Shown here: positions 1 to 24,108 of the stretch, piece by piece
Position numbering within the stretch: the first letter of the stretch is position 1
How the letters are laid out: each line of letters starts with the position of its first letter
Source: Pseudorasbora parva
Taxonomy: Eukaryota; Chordata; Actinopteri; Cypriniformes; Gobionidae
Assembly: GCF_024679245.1 (NCBI RefSeq)
Contig: NC_090174.1
Coordinates: 14,401,350-14,465,349 of the forward strand
Direction of reading: 5' to 3'
Length of the DNA: 64,000 nt
Program-made: the position numbers and the translations under genes
Notes under the pieces: generated by a model
Databases searched by the model: none
The model's input: only the letters and a program-made list of their open reading frames with translations
Told to the model about the DNA's origin: nothing

Positions 1-122
1 GAGTTTAAAGTTCAAAAAAGCACATCCATCCATCATAAACTACTCCACACGACTCCAGGGTAATGAAGGCCATCTGAAGCTAAGTGGTGAAGCTTAGTAA
101 TGTAAAATATCCATAATTAAAC

Positions 123-313
123 TTTATAAAGTAAAATATTTAGCTTCCACTATACCACCTTCCATATTCAACTTACGCAGAAAGTGTAAAACCTCTCGCA
201 GTTCAAAACTTGTCTTACGCTACACTACATTCTATAGTTATAGGCATACCAGTTACACTTTTTACGTAAGCGTAACACGGAAGGCTGTTTGGTGGAAGCT
301 ATTTACTTTATAA
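123..313. repeat. Short inverted-repeat element (MITE-like)
   Basis: Arms near 123-180 (TTTATAAAGTAAA, TAGCTTCCAC, CTTACGCAGAAAGTG) recur as reverse complement near 252-313 (CACTTTTTACGTAAG, GTGGAAGCT, ATTTACTTTATAA). It has no coding potential. The family is not named from sequence alone. Confidence 0.55.
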
Positions 314-364
314 CATGTTAAATATGAATATTTTTGCTTACAAAACTGAATTGATTCACTTCAG

Positions 365-543
365 AAAGCCTTAATCCCTGGAACGTTTATGATAGATGGA
401 TCATGGATGTGTTTTTTGAGCTTAAATTGGACACCGACACTGCCATTATAAAGCTTGCAGCGTCAGGATATTTAATAATAGGCTATAACTCTGACTGTGT
501 TCAGAAAGATGAATGTCATATACGCATAGGATGGCTTGAGGGA
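365..543 (+). CDS. Candidate coding exon of an unrecognised upstream gene
   Basis: A possible acceptor (CACTTCAG) precedes an open frame that runs to a possible donor (GTAAAT) at 544. The frame reads like protein (N-P-W-N-V-Y-D-R-W, then E-L-K-L-D-T-D-T). One in-frame stop (574-576) separates it from the same frame downstream, and splicing at 544 would remove it. I do not recognise the protein. TMEM232 neighbours SLC25A46 in mammals, but I recall it on the opposite strand. This could equally be chance or a decayed gene. Confidence 0.3.
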
Positions 544-720
544 GTAAATCATGTGCTCATTTTCATTTTAAAGTGAACTAAAGTAAACAAAAAGTTTTAT
601 CAGGCCTTTATGCTTGTTGTGAGTAATTTGTTCAAGAATCTATATTCTTGTTTTGAAAAAGAATTGGTACAGTATGGTTCTGAAAAAGAATCAGTCCATG
701 ATATCAAGTCTTCTTTGCAG

Positions 721-822
721 GAGAAAGTATGGCTACTTCATTGTGCCAACATGCTGTTTGAACACTTATTCGTTGGCAATAGAAGCTACAAAAAATGCAT
801 TTTCAGGATAGTGTCAAGATAA
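721..822 (+). CDS. Candidate terminal exon of the same unrecognised gene
   Basis: A good acceptor (CTTCTTTGCAG) ends at 720. It is followed by an in-frame segment starting E-K-V-W-L-L-H-C and ending in TAA at 820-822. Joining 543 to 721 keeps phase 0 over a 177-nt intron. An alternative acceptor at 601-603 would give a 60-nt intron and a longer exon (604-822). AATAAA at 1089-1094 could be its poly(A) signal. The product is unknown and the call is tentative. Confidence 0.3.
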   Translation, partial: EKVWLLHCANMLFEHLFVGNRSYKKCIFRIVSR

Positions 823-1121
823 ATTGACTCAGTTTTGGGCTACAATTTGCATTTATTTATCTATTATTCCCCATATTTATCCTAGCCGTTGTAACTGTTT
901 TTCTCACATCTTTTACATCAGTAGCCTATGACAGAAGAGGGCCTCGTATATTAATTTAGTCACTGTGAATATAGGCCCAAACTAATTTTTCTCTTGTGAA
1001 TTCAATTATTGCATCTGTTTCTGGATTTCGTGGCGTGGTATTGGTATTTACACAATAGATTTAGACATTTATATTCGCTTGTAAATGCAATAAACTACGT
1101 AACCCATAAGGCGACATTCAA

Positions 1122-1130
1122 ACCGGAAGT
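1122..1130 (+). promoter_or_regulatory. ETS/NRF-2 (GABP) type site upstream of slc25a46
   Basis: ACCGGAAGT is a full ETS/GABP consensus about 220 bp before the slc25a46 start codon. GABP (NRF-2) sites are common in promoters of nuclear genes for mitochondrial proteins, which fits this gene. No TATA box is obvious. Use of the site is inferred. Confidence 0.45.
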
Positions 1131-1345
1131 AAACGGTCAGCTGACAAAAGTCACTCGAGCGGGTTGTTTTGCTATAGTACTGGCATTGCTCAGATCCTCG
1201 GTCAACCAGAAATTAAGTCTCGCATTTTCGATTTCGTTTGCTATAATTTTCAATGAAATCGTATCACATCACATAGGTTATACATCGTAGGAAGGCAGAC
1301 TGAGATATCTTTTAATTTCAGTGTAGTTTCCCAGCGATTCCCAGC

Positions 1346-15721
<14,376 letters not shown>

Positions 15722-16281
15722 TTCTGAGAGGATTGATTACTTACTACTGAGGGGTCCTTTTTTGGTTGAGTTGGACATTCCAAAAAATGTGTCCTAGTAT
15801 GAATGGATAATTGCGGATATCCAAGGTTGTTTTTTATTTTTACCTCTTCCTGTGATTTGTCATTCTACTTCCGTACGTTGTTTTATCAAGCACTGGTTGT
15901 CTCATTGATTGCATGACACACTTATGCAAAATAGTCAATATTCTCTTATATCAGCACTGGATTTCAAAAATGGTGATTTCTCATGGTGACCCCTAACCCG
16001 TCACGATCCTTCGCCACCAGCGCCAAAACATGTATGATATTTATAAAACATTGACCTCTGTGATTATATATACATACCGTTTCCTCAATGTCATCACTTG
16101 TCACTAGGTTTCTTAATGTGGTTGTTTTTTTGGCAACATTGGTTAAAGCCCTGTGCCAAGTTCTTTGTCATTAAATTATTATTTGCACCTTAGTGAAACT
16201 TGTGCCAGTGTTTTAAACAGTGAAAATATTTCTATTTGCCAGATTTAACACGATATAAGAGATTACAAATTCTGTTTATTG

Positions 16282-16287
16282 AATAAA
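16282..16287 (+). terminator. Poly(A) signal of slc25a46
   Basis: AATAAA about 560 bp after the stop codon. Further AATAAA hexamers at about 16387 and 16451 could serve as alternatives. Confidence 0.55.
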
Positions 16288-16547
16288 AGCCATTATGTAC
16301 ACAAGAATGCATATGTAAAAATAATGAACCTCTGGTTCCTGGGTGAGTAAATGAAAAGTTCTAAATTAGTGGTCACCATGCTTTAAAATAAATGTCTCTA
16401 ATCTGTTTCATGTGAATCTGTTTTTTTTATTAAACCACCTTTCATGTTACAATAAAAATATAGCCTATACACTACTGTTCAAACGTTTAGGAATGGTACA
16501 CTAATTAAGGAAGGATTAAATTATTCAAATAATTATATTTTAAATTG

Positions 16548-17214
16548 TTAGTTCACCCAAAAATGAAAATTATGTCAGTAATTACTTACCCTAATGTCGT
16601 TCGACACACGTAAGACCTCCGTTCATCTCCGGAACTCAAGTGAAGATATTTTGTTGAAATCCGATGGCTCAGAAAGGCCTTCATTGACACCAATGTCATT
16701 TCCTCTCGCAAGACCCATAAAGGCACTAAAGATGTCGTTACAAAGCCCATCTCACTACAGTGGCTCTACAATAATTTTATGAAGCGACGAGAATTTTTGT
16801 GCGAAAAAAACCAAAATAACGACTAATTTAGTGATGGGCAGATTTCAAAACCAAGCTTTGAACGGTTATGAATTATGAATCGATTCACTGATTTATCACC
16901 ATTCAAATCCCAATTTTGAAATCGACCCGTCAATATGTCGTTATTTTGTTTGTCTGTGCACAAAAATTTTCGTCGCTTCATAAAATGATTGTAGAGCCAC
17001 TGTAGTGAGATGGGCTTTGTAACGACGTCTTTAGTGCCTTTATGGGTCTTGCGAGAGGAAATGACATTGGTGTCAATGAAGGCCTTTCTGAGCCATCGGA
17101 TTTTAACAAAAATATCTTCATTTGTGTTCCGAAGATGAGTCTTACGGGTGTCAAATGACATTAGGGTAAGTAATTATTGACAGAATTTTTATTTTTGGGT
17201 GAACAAACCCTTTA
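16548..17214. mobile_element. Long fold-back MITE (AGTTCACCCAAAAATGAAA type)
   Basis: Arms of about 265 bp (16548-16810 and 16945-17214) are near-perfect reverse complements around a ~130-bp centre. Both arms share a reading frame starting M-S-F-D-T-R-K-T on opposite strands, which shows the frames are by-products of the repeat. Ends read AGTTCACCCAAAAAT and ATTTTTGGGTGAACAAACCC. Confidence 0.88.
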
Positions 17215-18414
17215 AATAAATGCTGTTCTTAAATTTTATTTTATCCTCTCAAAAAATTACTTCAATGCAGTGCCAAGTGGTTCCACACAACTATATTGAT
17301 TAGTTTTGAAAAATAACAATTTAGTTATATGAACAAAATAAATTCAAGTAAAGTTGACAAAATTCATTTGAATTTGTCAGCTACATAATGTCGTGTTAAA
17401 TTTATAAAAGAGTATTACGTTAGGTTAATTTACCTTAAATTACATATTTGCTCTACAAGTGTAAGTGGAAAACTATTAAATATTAACATGCACATTTTAG
17501 AAGCAAAATGCAAAAATAACTCATTGAACTCAATTTAATTGAGGGATTTACATCTAATAAATGTGTTTTTGACTGGCCACAGCCTAAACACATCAGGCAC
17601 CACTCTTCTGCATAATGGTGACACAAAATTGCAGAAACTGTCCAAAATAATAATTAAACATTAAACACTAACATAAACTATAGGGGTGTAACGATACACT
17701 TGTGTCATGATTCGATTTAAAACACGATACTGAACTCACGATACTATATATAGGCTAAGCCAACATAAAGAAGAGTTGTTGTTGTTGTTTTTTATTATTA
17801 AACTAATATTATTATTTGTGTATTATTATTAGGACCCACACAAATTTCCCCATTGCATCATTATACATTATATCCAACATAGTTGTTGTTTAATGTAATA
17901 ATAATGTCACTGAAACTCTATAAACTTCCTTTTTTTTTTCTCAGGCATTACTGGCACATTCAATAAAGGCAGAAATATCTCCCTGTGCTCTCCTTGCCTC
18001 TCCCACTATTAATGTACTATATACATATAAGAATAAACCATATAACGTGCTTTGAACAATCATACTAAAACTAAATCTGTTCTGTTGATATCATTGATGT
18101 TTGCACTTTCACTAAGGAGAGCCACTTTAAATTATATTTGCATGTTTAAATGGTTAAAAAAAAAGTTGAATTCAAAGCTTTAGAGCACGTACATCTCGGA
18201 GACATCCATTTGATGTGTGTGTTTTCATCTGGAAGATGTATTTTTTAGAGCGTTTGCTCCTCTGCAGTACGTCTAGGACTTGTTGACATTTCCTGTCAAA
18301 TGTCAAATATATGTTTAAACAATATGTAACACTAACATCTTAAAGATGTCTTTCAGATCATTGTAAACAGCAGATGCTTTCCACTTTGCAGATGAAATAT
18401 TCTTTAACAGACAT
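17215..18414. other. Intergenic, mostly unique, one solo hAT-like end
   Basis: AT-rich sequence downstream of slc25a46. TAGGGGTGTAACGATACAC at about 17682 looks like a lone hAT-type end with no partner nearby. I see no gene. Confidence 0.5.
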
Positions 18415-19062
18415 CTTGCAGACATATGATTGCCAAACGATTAGGGTATGTATAAATACAGAAATCACCTTTCAAAGAATTAACTAACACTCTGAAAACT
18501 ATTCACTGGAGTTAAGTTTGAAAACTTAAGTTTGACAAAAAATAAACTAACACTCTGAAATAGGGATGCACCGATCCACATTTTTTTACTTCTGATCTGA
18601 TCCCGATACCTGAATTTGGATATCGGCCGATACCGATACTATTCCGATACCAGAGCTATGTTTGCTTTAATATTATTATTATCATTATTGTTGATTTTAT
18701 ATGATTCTAAAATAAACTCCTCTCAATCGGCAAGTATGATATTTATGTATTAGGGATGAAATGGTATGGAAATTTCACATCACGATTATAGTGACCCAAA
18801 TTATCACGGTTATCAAATATTATCACGGTTTTGTTCAAATAAGATGAAAGTGTTCAAAAAGAACAGATGCACAAACTTAAAACATTTCAACAAGTTTTAT
18901 ATTTGAAAATCAACAAACAACAAATAAATCAAGCAGCTCTAAGCGCTTTTTAAGCTAGATTCTGTGGGATTTCCTTCCTTATAAATCGCCGTTGTCAATG
19001 GCAATGCATAAATCTCTTTTATATCTCTAATATACTGTATAATCTCTAATATTATCTCTGTA

Positions 19063-20708
19063 CAGTCCCTGACAAAAGTCTTGTCGCTTATCTATTTTCT
19101 AGAAATACCTGATATTAACCATTAAAAAATAATTCATTGGTGTTAGAAATAGCTCATATGAAAAGCTAAAACCCTCCCAAATAATGTTTAATGCACTGAA
19201 ATAAATAATTTTCACAGAAAAAATATTTATTATTTAATCAAGACAGAAAGGTCAAATTTTGGCAAGACAAAAGTTTTGTCGCCTATACAGAAATTGAACA
19301 AATTTACTGCAAATACAAAAATATGTCAGCAAATTAAGTTGTGGTGCTGTGAGATCCAAATTTAATATCTTGTATGACTTCCATGAGCTTGAAGGACTGC
19401 ATCCATGCGGTTTGGCAAGGATTCATAAAATTTATTGATGAAGTCATCAGGAATAGCTAAGAAAGCAGTCTTGCATGCCTCCCAGATTTCATCAATATTC
19501 TTTGGTTTCGTCTTCCATGCGTCCTCTTTCATCCTACCCCACATATGCTCAATGATGTTCATGTCTGGTGACTGGGCTGGCCAATCCTGAAGCATCTTGA
19601 TCTTCTTCGCCTTGAGGAACTTTGATGTGGAGATGGAAGTATGCGATGGATCACCGTCCTGCTGCAGAATTTGGCCTCTTTTATGGTTGGTAATATAAGA
19701 GGTAGCTAAGATTTCTTGATATTTTAGACTATTGATGTTGCCTTCCACTCTGCAGATCTCTCGCACACCCCCATACTGTATGTAACCCCAGACCATGATT
19801 TTTCCGCCACCAAACTTCACTGTTTTCTGGGTGAATCTCGGATCCATTCTGGCTCCAGTAGGTCTCCTGCAATATTTGCGGCGACTGTGGTGTAATTCAA
19901 CAGAAGATTCATCTGAAAAATCCACCTTCTGCCACTTTTCCTGCGTCCATCCTTTCAGCAGGCTGTGGGCCTTGGCAAATGCCACACGGTTTTTCAGTTG
20001 TCTTTTGTTTAGTGCTGGCTTCTGGGCACTGATTCGACCATGGAGGCCATTTCGAGACGGAATCCGACAAACTGTTCTGGTTGACACAGGGACATCAGGT
20101 GACCAGGTCTCGTGGAGCTCTGCTGCAGTGGAAAATGGGCTGGCCTTGGATTTTCGAGCCAACAAACGGTCCTCTCCAGCAGTTGTCTTGCGGGGTCTGC
20201 CTGACCTGGGCTTGTCAAAAACGTCTCCAGTCTCTTCAAATCTTTTTTTTATCCTCTGTACTTGACGCTGAGACACATTGAAGGTGTCTGCCACATCAGC
20301 AGTGGATCTGGTCTTCAGCCTCTTGATAATCAAAACTTTAGTCTCAGGGTGAATCTTAGGCATGTTTGCAGAGGTCTAGTTGCAGTTGATGTGAAGGTCT
20401 AGTGTACTGGGGTTCTTTTTATACACACTTGAGACCTAATTGATCCATTATTAGTCACAGATGAAGCTCATATGACTAGGTGACAACACTTATGTCTTTG
20501 CAAAAATTGACTCAATGGGCTTGACCAAGCTGTGAATATTAGAATACTTTTTGAAAGTTTAGTTTTTCACTGAAACATTATCACAAAAGCTGGTGGGATT
20601 AAAATGAGCCATTTCTTGTAAAAAAAAAAAAAATCTTGATTAGAAATATATTTCAGCGGCACTTTAGGTCAATTTGTACACAAGCGACAAGACTTTTGTC
20701 AGGGACTG
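19063..20708 (-). mobile_element. Intact Tc1/mariner (DD35E) transposon with IR/DR ends
   Basis: 1646 bp flanked by TA duplications (19061-19062, 20709-20710). The outer repeats are CAGTCCCTGACAAAAGTC at 19063 and its complement ending at 20708. A second inner copy lies about 200 bp inside each end: GACAAAAGTTTTGTCGCCTA at 19266-19285 and TAGGTGACAACACTTATGTC at 20477-20496. This is the double direct/inverted repeat plan known from Sleeping Beauty-type elements. The transposase frame is open. It is inserted in the hAT element, so it is younger. Confidence 0.93.
19362..20363 (-). CDS. Tc1/mariner transposase, full length, DD35E
   Basis: 333 aa with no stop or frameshift. It binds the terminal repeats and catalyses cut-and-paste transposition in the nucleus. 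Domains in order: N-terminal helix-turn-helix (residues 8-45, T-A-D-V-A-D-T-F-N-V-S-Q-R-Q-V-Q-R); an AT-hook-like G-R-P-R-K at 56-60; a second DNA-binding region to about 110 (T-R-T-V-C-R, G-L-H-G-R-I-S-A-Q-K-P); and the catalytic domain. Catalytic residues: D151 in F-S-D-E-S, D236 in Q-Q-D-G-D-P-S-H-T, E272 in N-I-I-E-H-M-W. 35 residues lie between D236 and E272, whereas classic Tc1 has 34. DD35E elements have been described as the Traveler family. Activity is not shown by sequence; one oddity is I-P-S-R-N where relatives usually have a Leu/Arg-rich stretch. Confidence 0.93.
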   Translation of the reverse strand: MPKIHPETKVLIIKRLKTRSTADVADTFNVSQRQVQRIKKRFEETGDVFDKPRSGRPRKTTAGEDRLLARKSKASPFSTAAELHETWSPDVPVSTRTVCRIPSRNGLHGRISAQKPALNKRQLKNRVAFAKAHSLLKGWTQEKWQKVDFSDESSVELHHSRRKYCRRPTGARMDPRFTQKTVKFGGGKIMVWGYIQYGGVREICRVEGNINSLKYQEILATSYITNHKRGQILQQDGDPSHTSISTSKFLKAKKIKMLQDWPAQSPDMNIIEHMWGRMKEDAWKTKPKNIDEIWEACKTAFLAIPDDFINKFYESLPNRMDAVLQAHGSHTRY

Positions 20709-22099
20709 TATATTCTCAAGCAATATTCTCATCAGTGTTCTATCTGCTATGACACATTTAAATCTAGCATAGTTTGTGTATGAGCCCATCCCATACAATA
20801 TCCTAGTGAAATAAAGCATATTTGTTTATTATGTTTATATATGTTTATTTTATTAAATATCAAAAATCCAAAAGGTGTGCATCATACCTGACACCTATAA
20901 ACACTTTACAGTCAGTTTTATGACTAAGTCATTCTCTTCAAATACTATTGAAGTTAGAAACGTATACCAATGTTTTACATAGACTAACCATGTTCCGTAC
21001 AACGATGTTCCGTACAAATGAACTTTTACGGCCAATCGCTGACTAAATCCTTACTGGTCATACATAAACTATATATCTGTCTTCATCATTTCTCCCTCTT
21101 TCACACCCGATCAAGCTAGAGACCTCACTGCAGTGGCATGCCGTTTGTTCCAGTGAGATTTCAGTAAATTTGCTAGGTGTGCCCACTGCGCTTGAAATTG
21201 GACTGCAGCTCGTGTGCATGGGGAGATAACTAGAGCAGCGAAAATGTACATTTTGATTTAATTTATGCTTCTCACAGTATTACAGTTTTTATAAAATGAA
21301 TATTATGTTATCACACATTATTAAATATATGACCTCTTGTTGAATAAATGATTTGAAATAGGAATTTTTAAACGTCAATTGCAGGCGAGGACCGCTTGGC
21401 GCCACTCAGGCTGAGACAGGCAGTTTGAAGTTTACACATTGGTTTATCGTTACATTTTTTAAATCAAAGCAAATTGTTTGCATTTCTTTGTCTTTAGAAA
21501 TGTATGGCAATATTATTCCCCGATGTTTCACATGATTCATGCTTAACTCACATGCCATAATTAATATCACGAAACAATGCATGGTCCGCTTATTGAACCT
21601 GCTAAATTAACTTACATTTTAACCTAACAAGGTATTCACCTTTAATATTTATTTAAATTATGTTTTCTACAGTTAAAATAAACAAACAGCTCACAATTGA
21701 TCAGATAAATGTCCATTTTCGCTGTTGAACTGAAGTGACGTGTTTCTCCACTGGTTGGATCGGGAAAATCCGATACGTGAATTACGCTGGTATCGGTCCC
21801 CGATACCGATACTGGATCGGATCGGCCCCATCTCTACTCTGAAACTATACTCACTGGAGTTAAGTTTGAGAAGTTGACTGGCCCACTAGTTGTCAAACTT
21901 AATTCCAGTGAACATTTTTCTTTCAGGGTGTTAGCTTATTTTTGAAAGGTAATTTCTGTATTGGCAGATATCCTAATCGTTAGGCAATGTTTTTGAATAT
22001 TTTCTAACATTGTTGTCCAGATCCAGTTGACTGAACACAGTCAGATGTAGTGGGGCATGTTGCCAAAGTATATAGGGAGAATTTTCACAATGGGGAACC

Positions 22100-22659
22100 T
22101 GCCAATAAAGACTCTTCTGCAAAATTTGAACAGTAAAAAATTAAAAAGCTGCAAAGTTAAAAGATAACATGCAAATAAACCTGTGACAACTTTCCCCAAT
22201 AAAATATACTTTTTAAACAAACACACAAGCCCACTGCTAGAGAACACATACATTTAAGACAAACTACAAAATTCTTTCTTAGTGAGATTTTACCTGTGTG
22301 GGCTAGAATTATCTACTATTAAGAAGGGTTGCAAAAATGTGACTTGGATTTTCTTAAAACAAACTTTCTGAGATTGTGTCAATTCTTATCTTATTCTGTG
22401 GGACAGCTAGTGATCTTTATCAAACCAAAACCATAACAAATTGCCAGTAGAGTACAGTGTTGCAATATTTGTTGTTGCATAAATGATTCAAATTGTAAAC
22501 TGAACTGTATTGGGGGAAAAACAGACAATAAATAATAATAATTAAATAAATAAATAAAAATTCCATACACCTGTTTGGCTTGCCTAGTGTCTGGGTGATT
22601 TGGTTAGATCTGTGGAGTTCCGATGAAAAATGTGTGGGGTGAAGACAAACTATGAGATT
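22100..22659. other. Intergenic, nothing recognised
   Basis: AT-rich sequence between the transposon nest and the promoter of the cytokine-like gene. No repeat ends or exons seen. Confidence 0.5.
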
Positions 22660-22666
22660 TGAGTCA
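22660..22666 (+). promoter_or_regulatory. AP-1 consensus upstream of the cytokine-like gene
   Basis: TGAGTCA, a perfect AP-1 site, 80 bp before the TATA box. AP-1 control is common in cytokine promoters. Use here is inferred. Confidence 0.4.
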
Positions 22667-22745
22667 TCGCGTATAAGTCCTTATACGTAGAAGTATTTAT
22701 CTGTCACAAAGTCATGCTTGAGGTAAGTCTTGTACTCTGTTTGTC

Positions 22746-22753
22746 TATAAAAG
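22746..22753 (+). promoter_or_regulatory. TATA box of the cytokine-like gene
   Basis: TATAAAAG 42 bp before the ATG at 22788. Transcription would start near 22772-22783, giving a very short leader. A strong TATA box fits an inducible gene. Confidence 0.7.
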
Positions 22754-22787
22754 AGGCGTCTTTTGTGATTCACAATAGTGCTTAAAG

Positions 22788-22809
22788 ATGAAGGACAGAA
22801 CGCTTTGTA
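22788..22809 (+). CDS. Cytokine-like gene coding exon 1
   Basis: ATG with A at -3, encoding M-K-D-R-T-L-C plus one base. The donor is A|GTAAGA. Phase 1 exactly fits exon 2, giving K8. Confidence 0.72.
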
Positions 22810-23872
22810 GTAAGAGTTATTTCACTTGCATTCGTCTACTGTCCATATGTCATGATTTTTTTTTTCTTATCTCTTAACTTTTTTTTTACAGAGTTATTGC
22901 TTGTAGTTCTCACATTACACTTTGTCAGGTCAATTGCAAGACTGGGAAATACAGAATGCCTCAGGATTATTAAAAAGGATTCCTATAATATAATAAAACT
23001 TCATGCGAAGGTAAGTCTTTATGCTGGTCATGTTAATGTTTAATGTTAATCGTTTATTGACATAAAATATATCTGCAATTTTCTTCTTTGTCAGGCTTAT
23101 AATATCTCTTGTCACAACCAGGTAACTTTTTTCCCTTCCTAAATAAATACATTTAATATTGAAAATACAGACATTTTAATATTGCCTACTTAATTTTATT
23201 TTTCAAAAGCAAGAAAAAAAATTGTATGTGCATATTAAACTACACTCTAAAAAAATGCTGGTTTGTTTTAACCCAATGTTGGGTCAAATATGGACTAAAC
23301 CAGTGGTTGGGTTGTTTTAACCCCGCGGTTGGGTTAAATATTTGCTTAAGAAAACCCAGTCGCTGGGTTAAAACAACCCAATTGCTGGGTTAGTCCATAT
23401 TTGACACAACATTGGGTTGTTTTTTACCCAGAATTTTTTAGAGTGTACTAATAAATAATTGTTGAAGAAAAAAAAGAGAATAAATTGTTAATATTTTGCC
23501 TTGTTTTTTCCCCCAGATAAGTGTGAGAAGAAACATTTCGTGCATCTTAAACTGGACTTTAGCTGGAAACTGTAAAGTTTTTCAGGATATACAACAGATG
23601 ATAAAAGACAGCAGTGTAAGAACACATATGTTACATTACATTAGCTAATTTTAACAATCAGCATTTTATTTATTTTTAATTATTCTGTTCTTTTCTATTG
23701 TTCTTACACTGTAGAACTGTCAAGTCTTTACATACATGCAATTTATTATTATTTATTTATTTATTTTCAGGAGAAATGTGCGAAAAACACAGTCAGACAG
23801 TCACCAAAGAATTGCTCGGATGAGTCCTTCCTAAAATGCTGGTGTGGTTTTATGTATCGCTCAATCAATTGA
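22788..23872 (+). CDS. Candidate TSLP-like secreted cytokine, five exons
   Basis: Spliced CDS join(22788-22809, 22892-23010, 23095-23121, 23517-23615, 23771-23872), 369 nt, 122 aa. All introns are GT/AG; the first is phase 1, the rest phase 0, as usual for helical cytokines. A hydrophobic signal peptide (L-L-L-V-V-L-T-L, residues 9-16) likely ends near residue 23. The mature part has eight Cys (30, 53, 65, 75, 92, 104, 112, 114), four N-glycosylation motifs (N50-I-S, N62-I-S, N68-W-T, N103-C-S) and a C-terminal C-W-C. Length and layout suit a short-chain four-helix cytokine. The location between slc25a46 and wdr36, same strand, is where mammalian TSLP lies; TSLP signals through TSLPR and IL-7R-alpha. 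Primary-sequence similarity to human TSLP is weak at best, so the name rests on location and architecture. Alternative: another IL-7/IL-2-type cytokine or an unrelated secreted protein. A TATA box, AP-1 site and poly(A) signal support a real gene. Confidence 0.75.
22892..23010 (+). CDS. Cytokine-like gene coding exon 2
   Basis: The acceptor TTTTTTTTACAG follows a pure T tract. It encodes the rest of the signal peptide and the first predicted helix (T-E-C-L-R-I-I-K-K-D-S-Y-N-I-I-K). The donor is AAG|GTAAGT. An ATG at 22852 in intron 1 is in frame and could start an alternative form. Confidence 0.78.
23095..23121 (+). CDS. Cytokine-like gene coding exon 3 (27 nt)
   Basis: Micro-exon A-Y-N-I-S-C-H-N-Q between TTCTTCTTTGTCAG and GTAACT. 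It adds one Cys and one glycosylation motif. Skipping it would keep the frame. Confidence 0.68.
23241..23447. mobile_element. Palindromic MITE in the cytokine-like gene
   Basis: Ends TACACTCTAAAAAAATGCTGG and CCAGAATTTTTTAGAGTGTA. The inside has repeated GTTGGGTT/AACCCAAC blocks and forms an almost complete hairpin. It lies in intron 3. Confidence 0.85.
23517..23615 (+). CDS. Cytokine-like gene coding exon 4
   Basis: 33 codons, phase 0. It includes N-I-S-C-I-L-N-W-T and A-G-N-C-K-V-F-Q-D-I-Q-Q-M-I-K. The acceptor is TTTTTTCCCCCAG and the donor AGT|GTAAGA. Confidence 0.78.
23771..23872 (+). CDS. Cytokine-like gene terminal coding exon 5
   Basis: The acceptor is TTATTTATTTTCAG. It encodes E-K-C-A-K-N, then P-K-N-C-S-D-E-S-F-L-K-C-W-C-G-F and ends R-S-I-N before TGA. 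Confidence 0.78.
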   Translation, partial: EKCAKNTVRQSPKNCSDESFLKCWCGFMYRSIN

Positions 23873-24108
23873 GGTTGACCTCTTCTAGAATCCCCACAGC
23901 CCTAGAAAATGGATTGATAGATGGATGATGTATTTGTAATTTTTTTATTTTCAAATATTTGCTTAACAGTTAAAAATGTGTTTTGTCTTATGGTAAATGC
24001 ACTGTCAGACTTTTATTTTGTCATATATATATTTAATGTGTATATTAACAGACTCTCTATTAATATAGCTATATGCCATGTATATGTGTAGACAACAAAG
24101 TTCATGAC

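Larger units (their letters stand above)
18561..21836. mobile_element. hAT-like element with 8-bp target duplication
   Basis: The flanking duplication CTCTGAAA lies at 18553-18560 and 21837-21844. The ends are TAGGGATGCACCGATCC and GGATCGGCCCCATCTCTA. The inner ends carry the ATCGGCCGATACCGATAC type sequence. No hAT transposase is visible. The element holds a further fragment starting TAGGGATGAAATGGTATG (about 18752) and the Tc1 element below. Confidence 0.85.
18415..21990. mobile_element. Outer MITE split by a hAT insertion
   Basis: The left arm, about 18420-18552 (AACGATTAGG, TACAGAAAT, CACTGGAGTTAAGTTTGA), recurs as reverse complement at about 21845-21990. The hAT at 18561-21836 sits in its centre, so this is the oldest layer of a three-level nest. 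Confidence 0.7.

Noticed and set aside
16823..17161. 112-codon minus-strand frame starting M-S-F-D-T-R-K-T
   Set aside because: It lies in one arm of a fold-back MITE, and the other arm encodes the same start on the + strand.
19795..20265. 156-codon + strand frame opposite the DD35E transposase
   Set aside because: Antisense shadow of the transposase gene.
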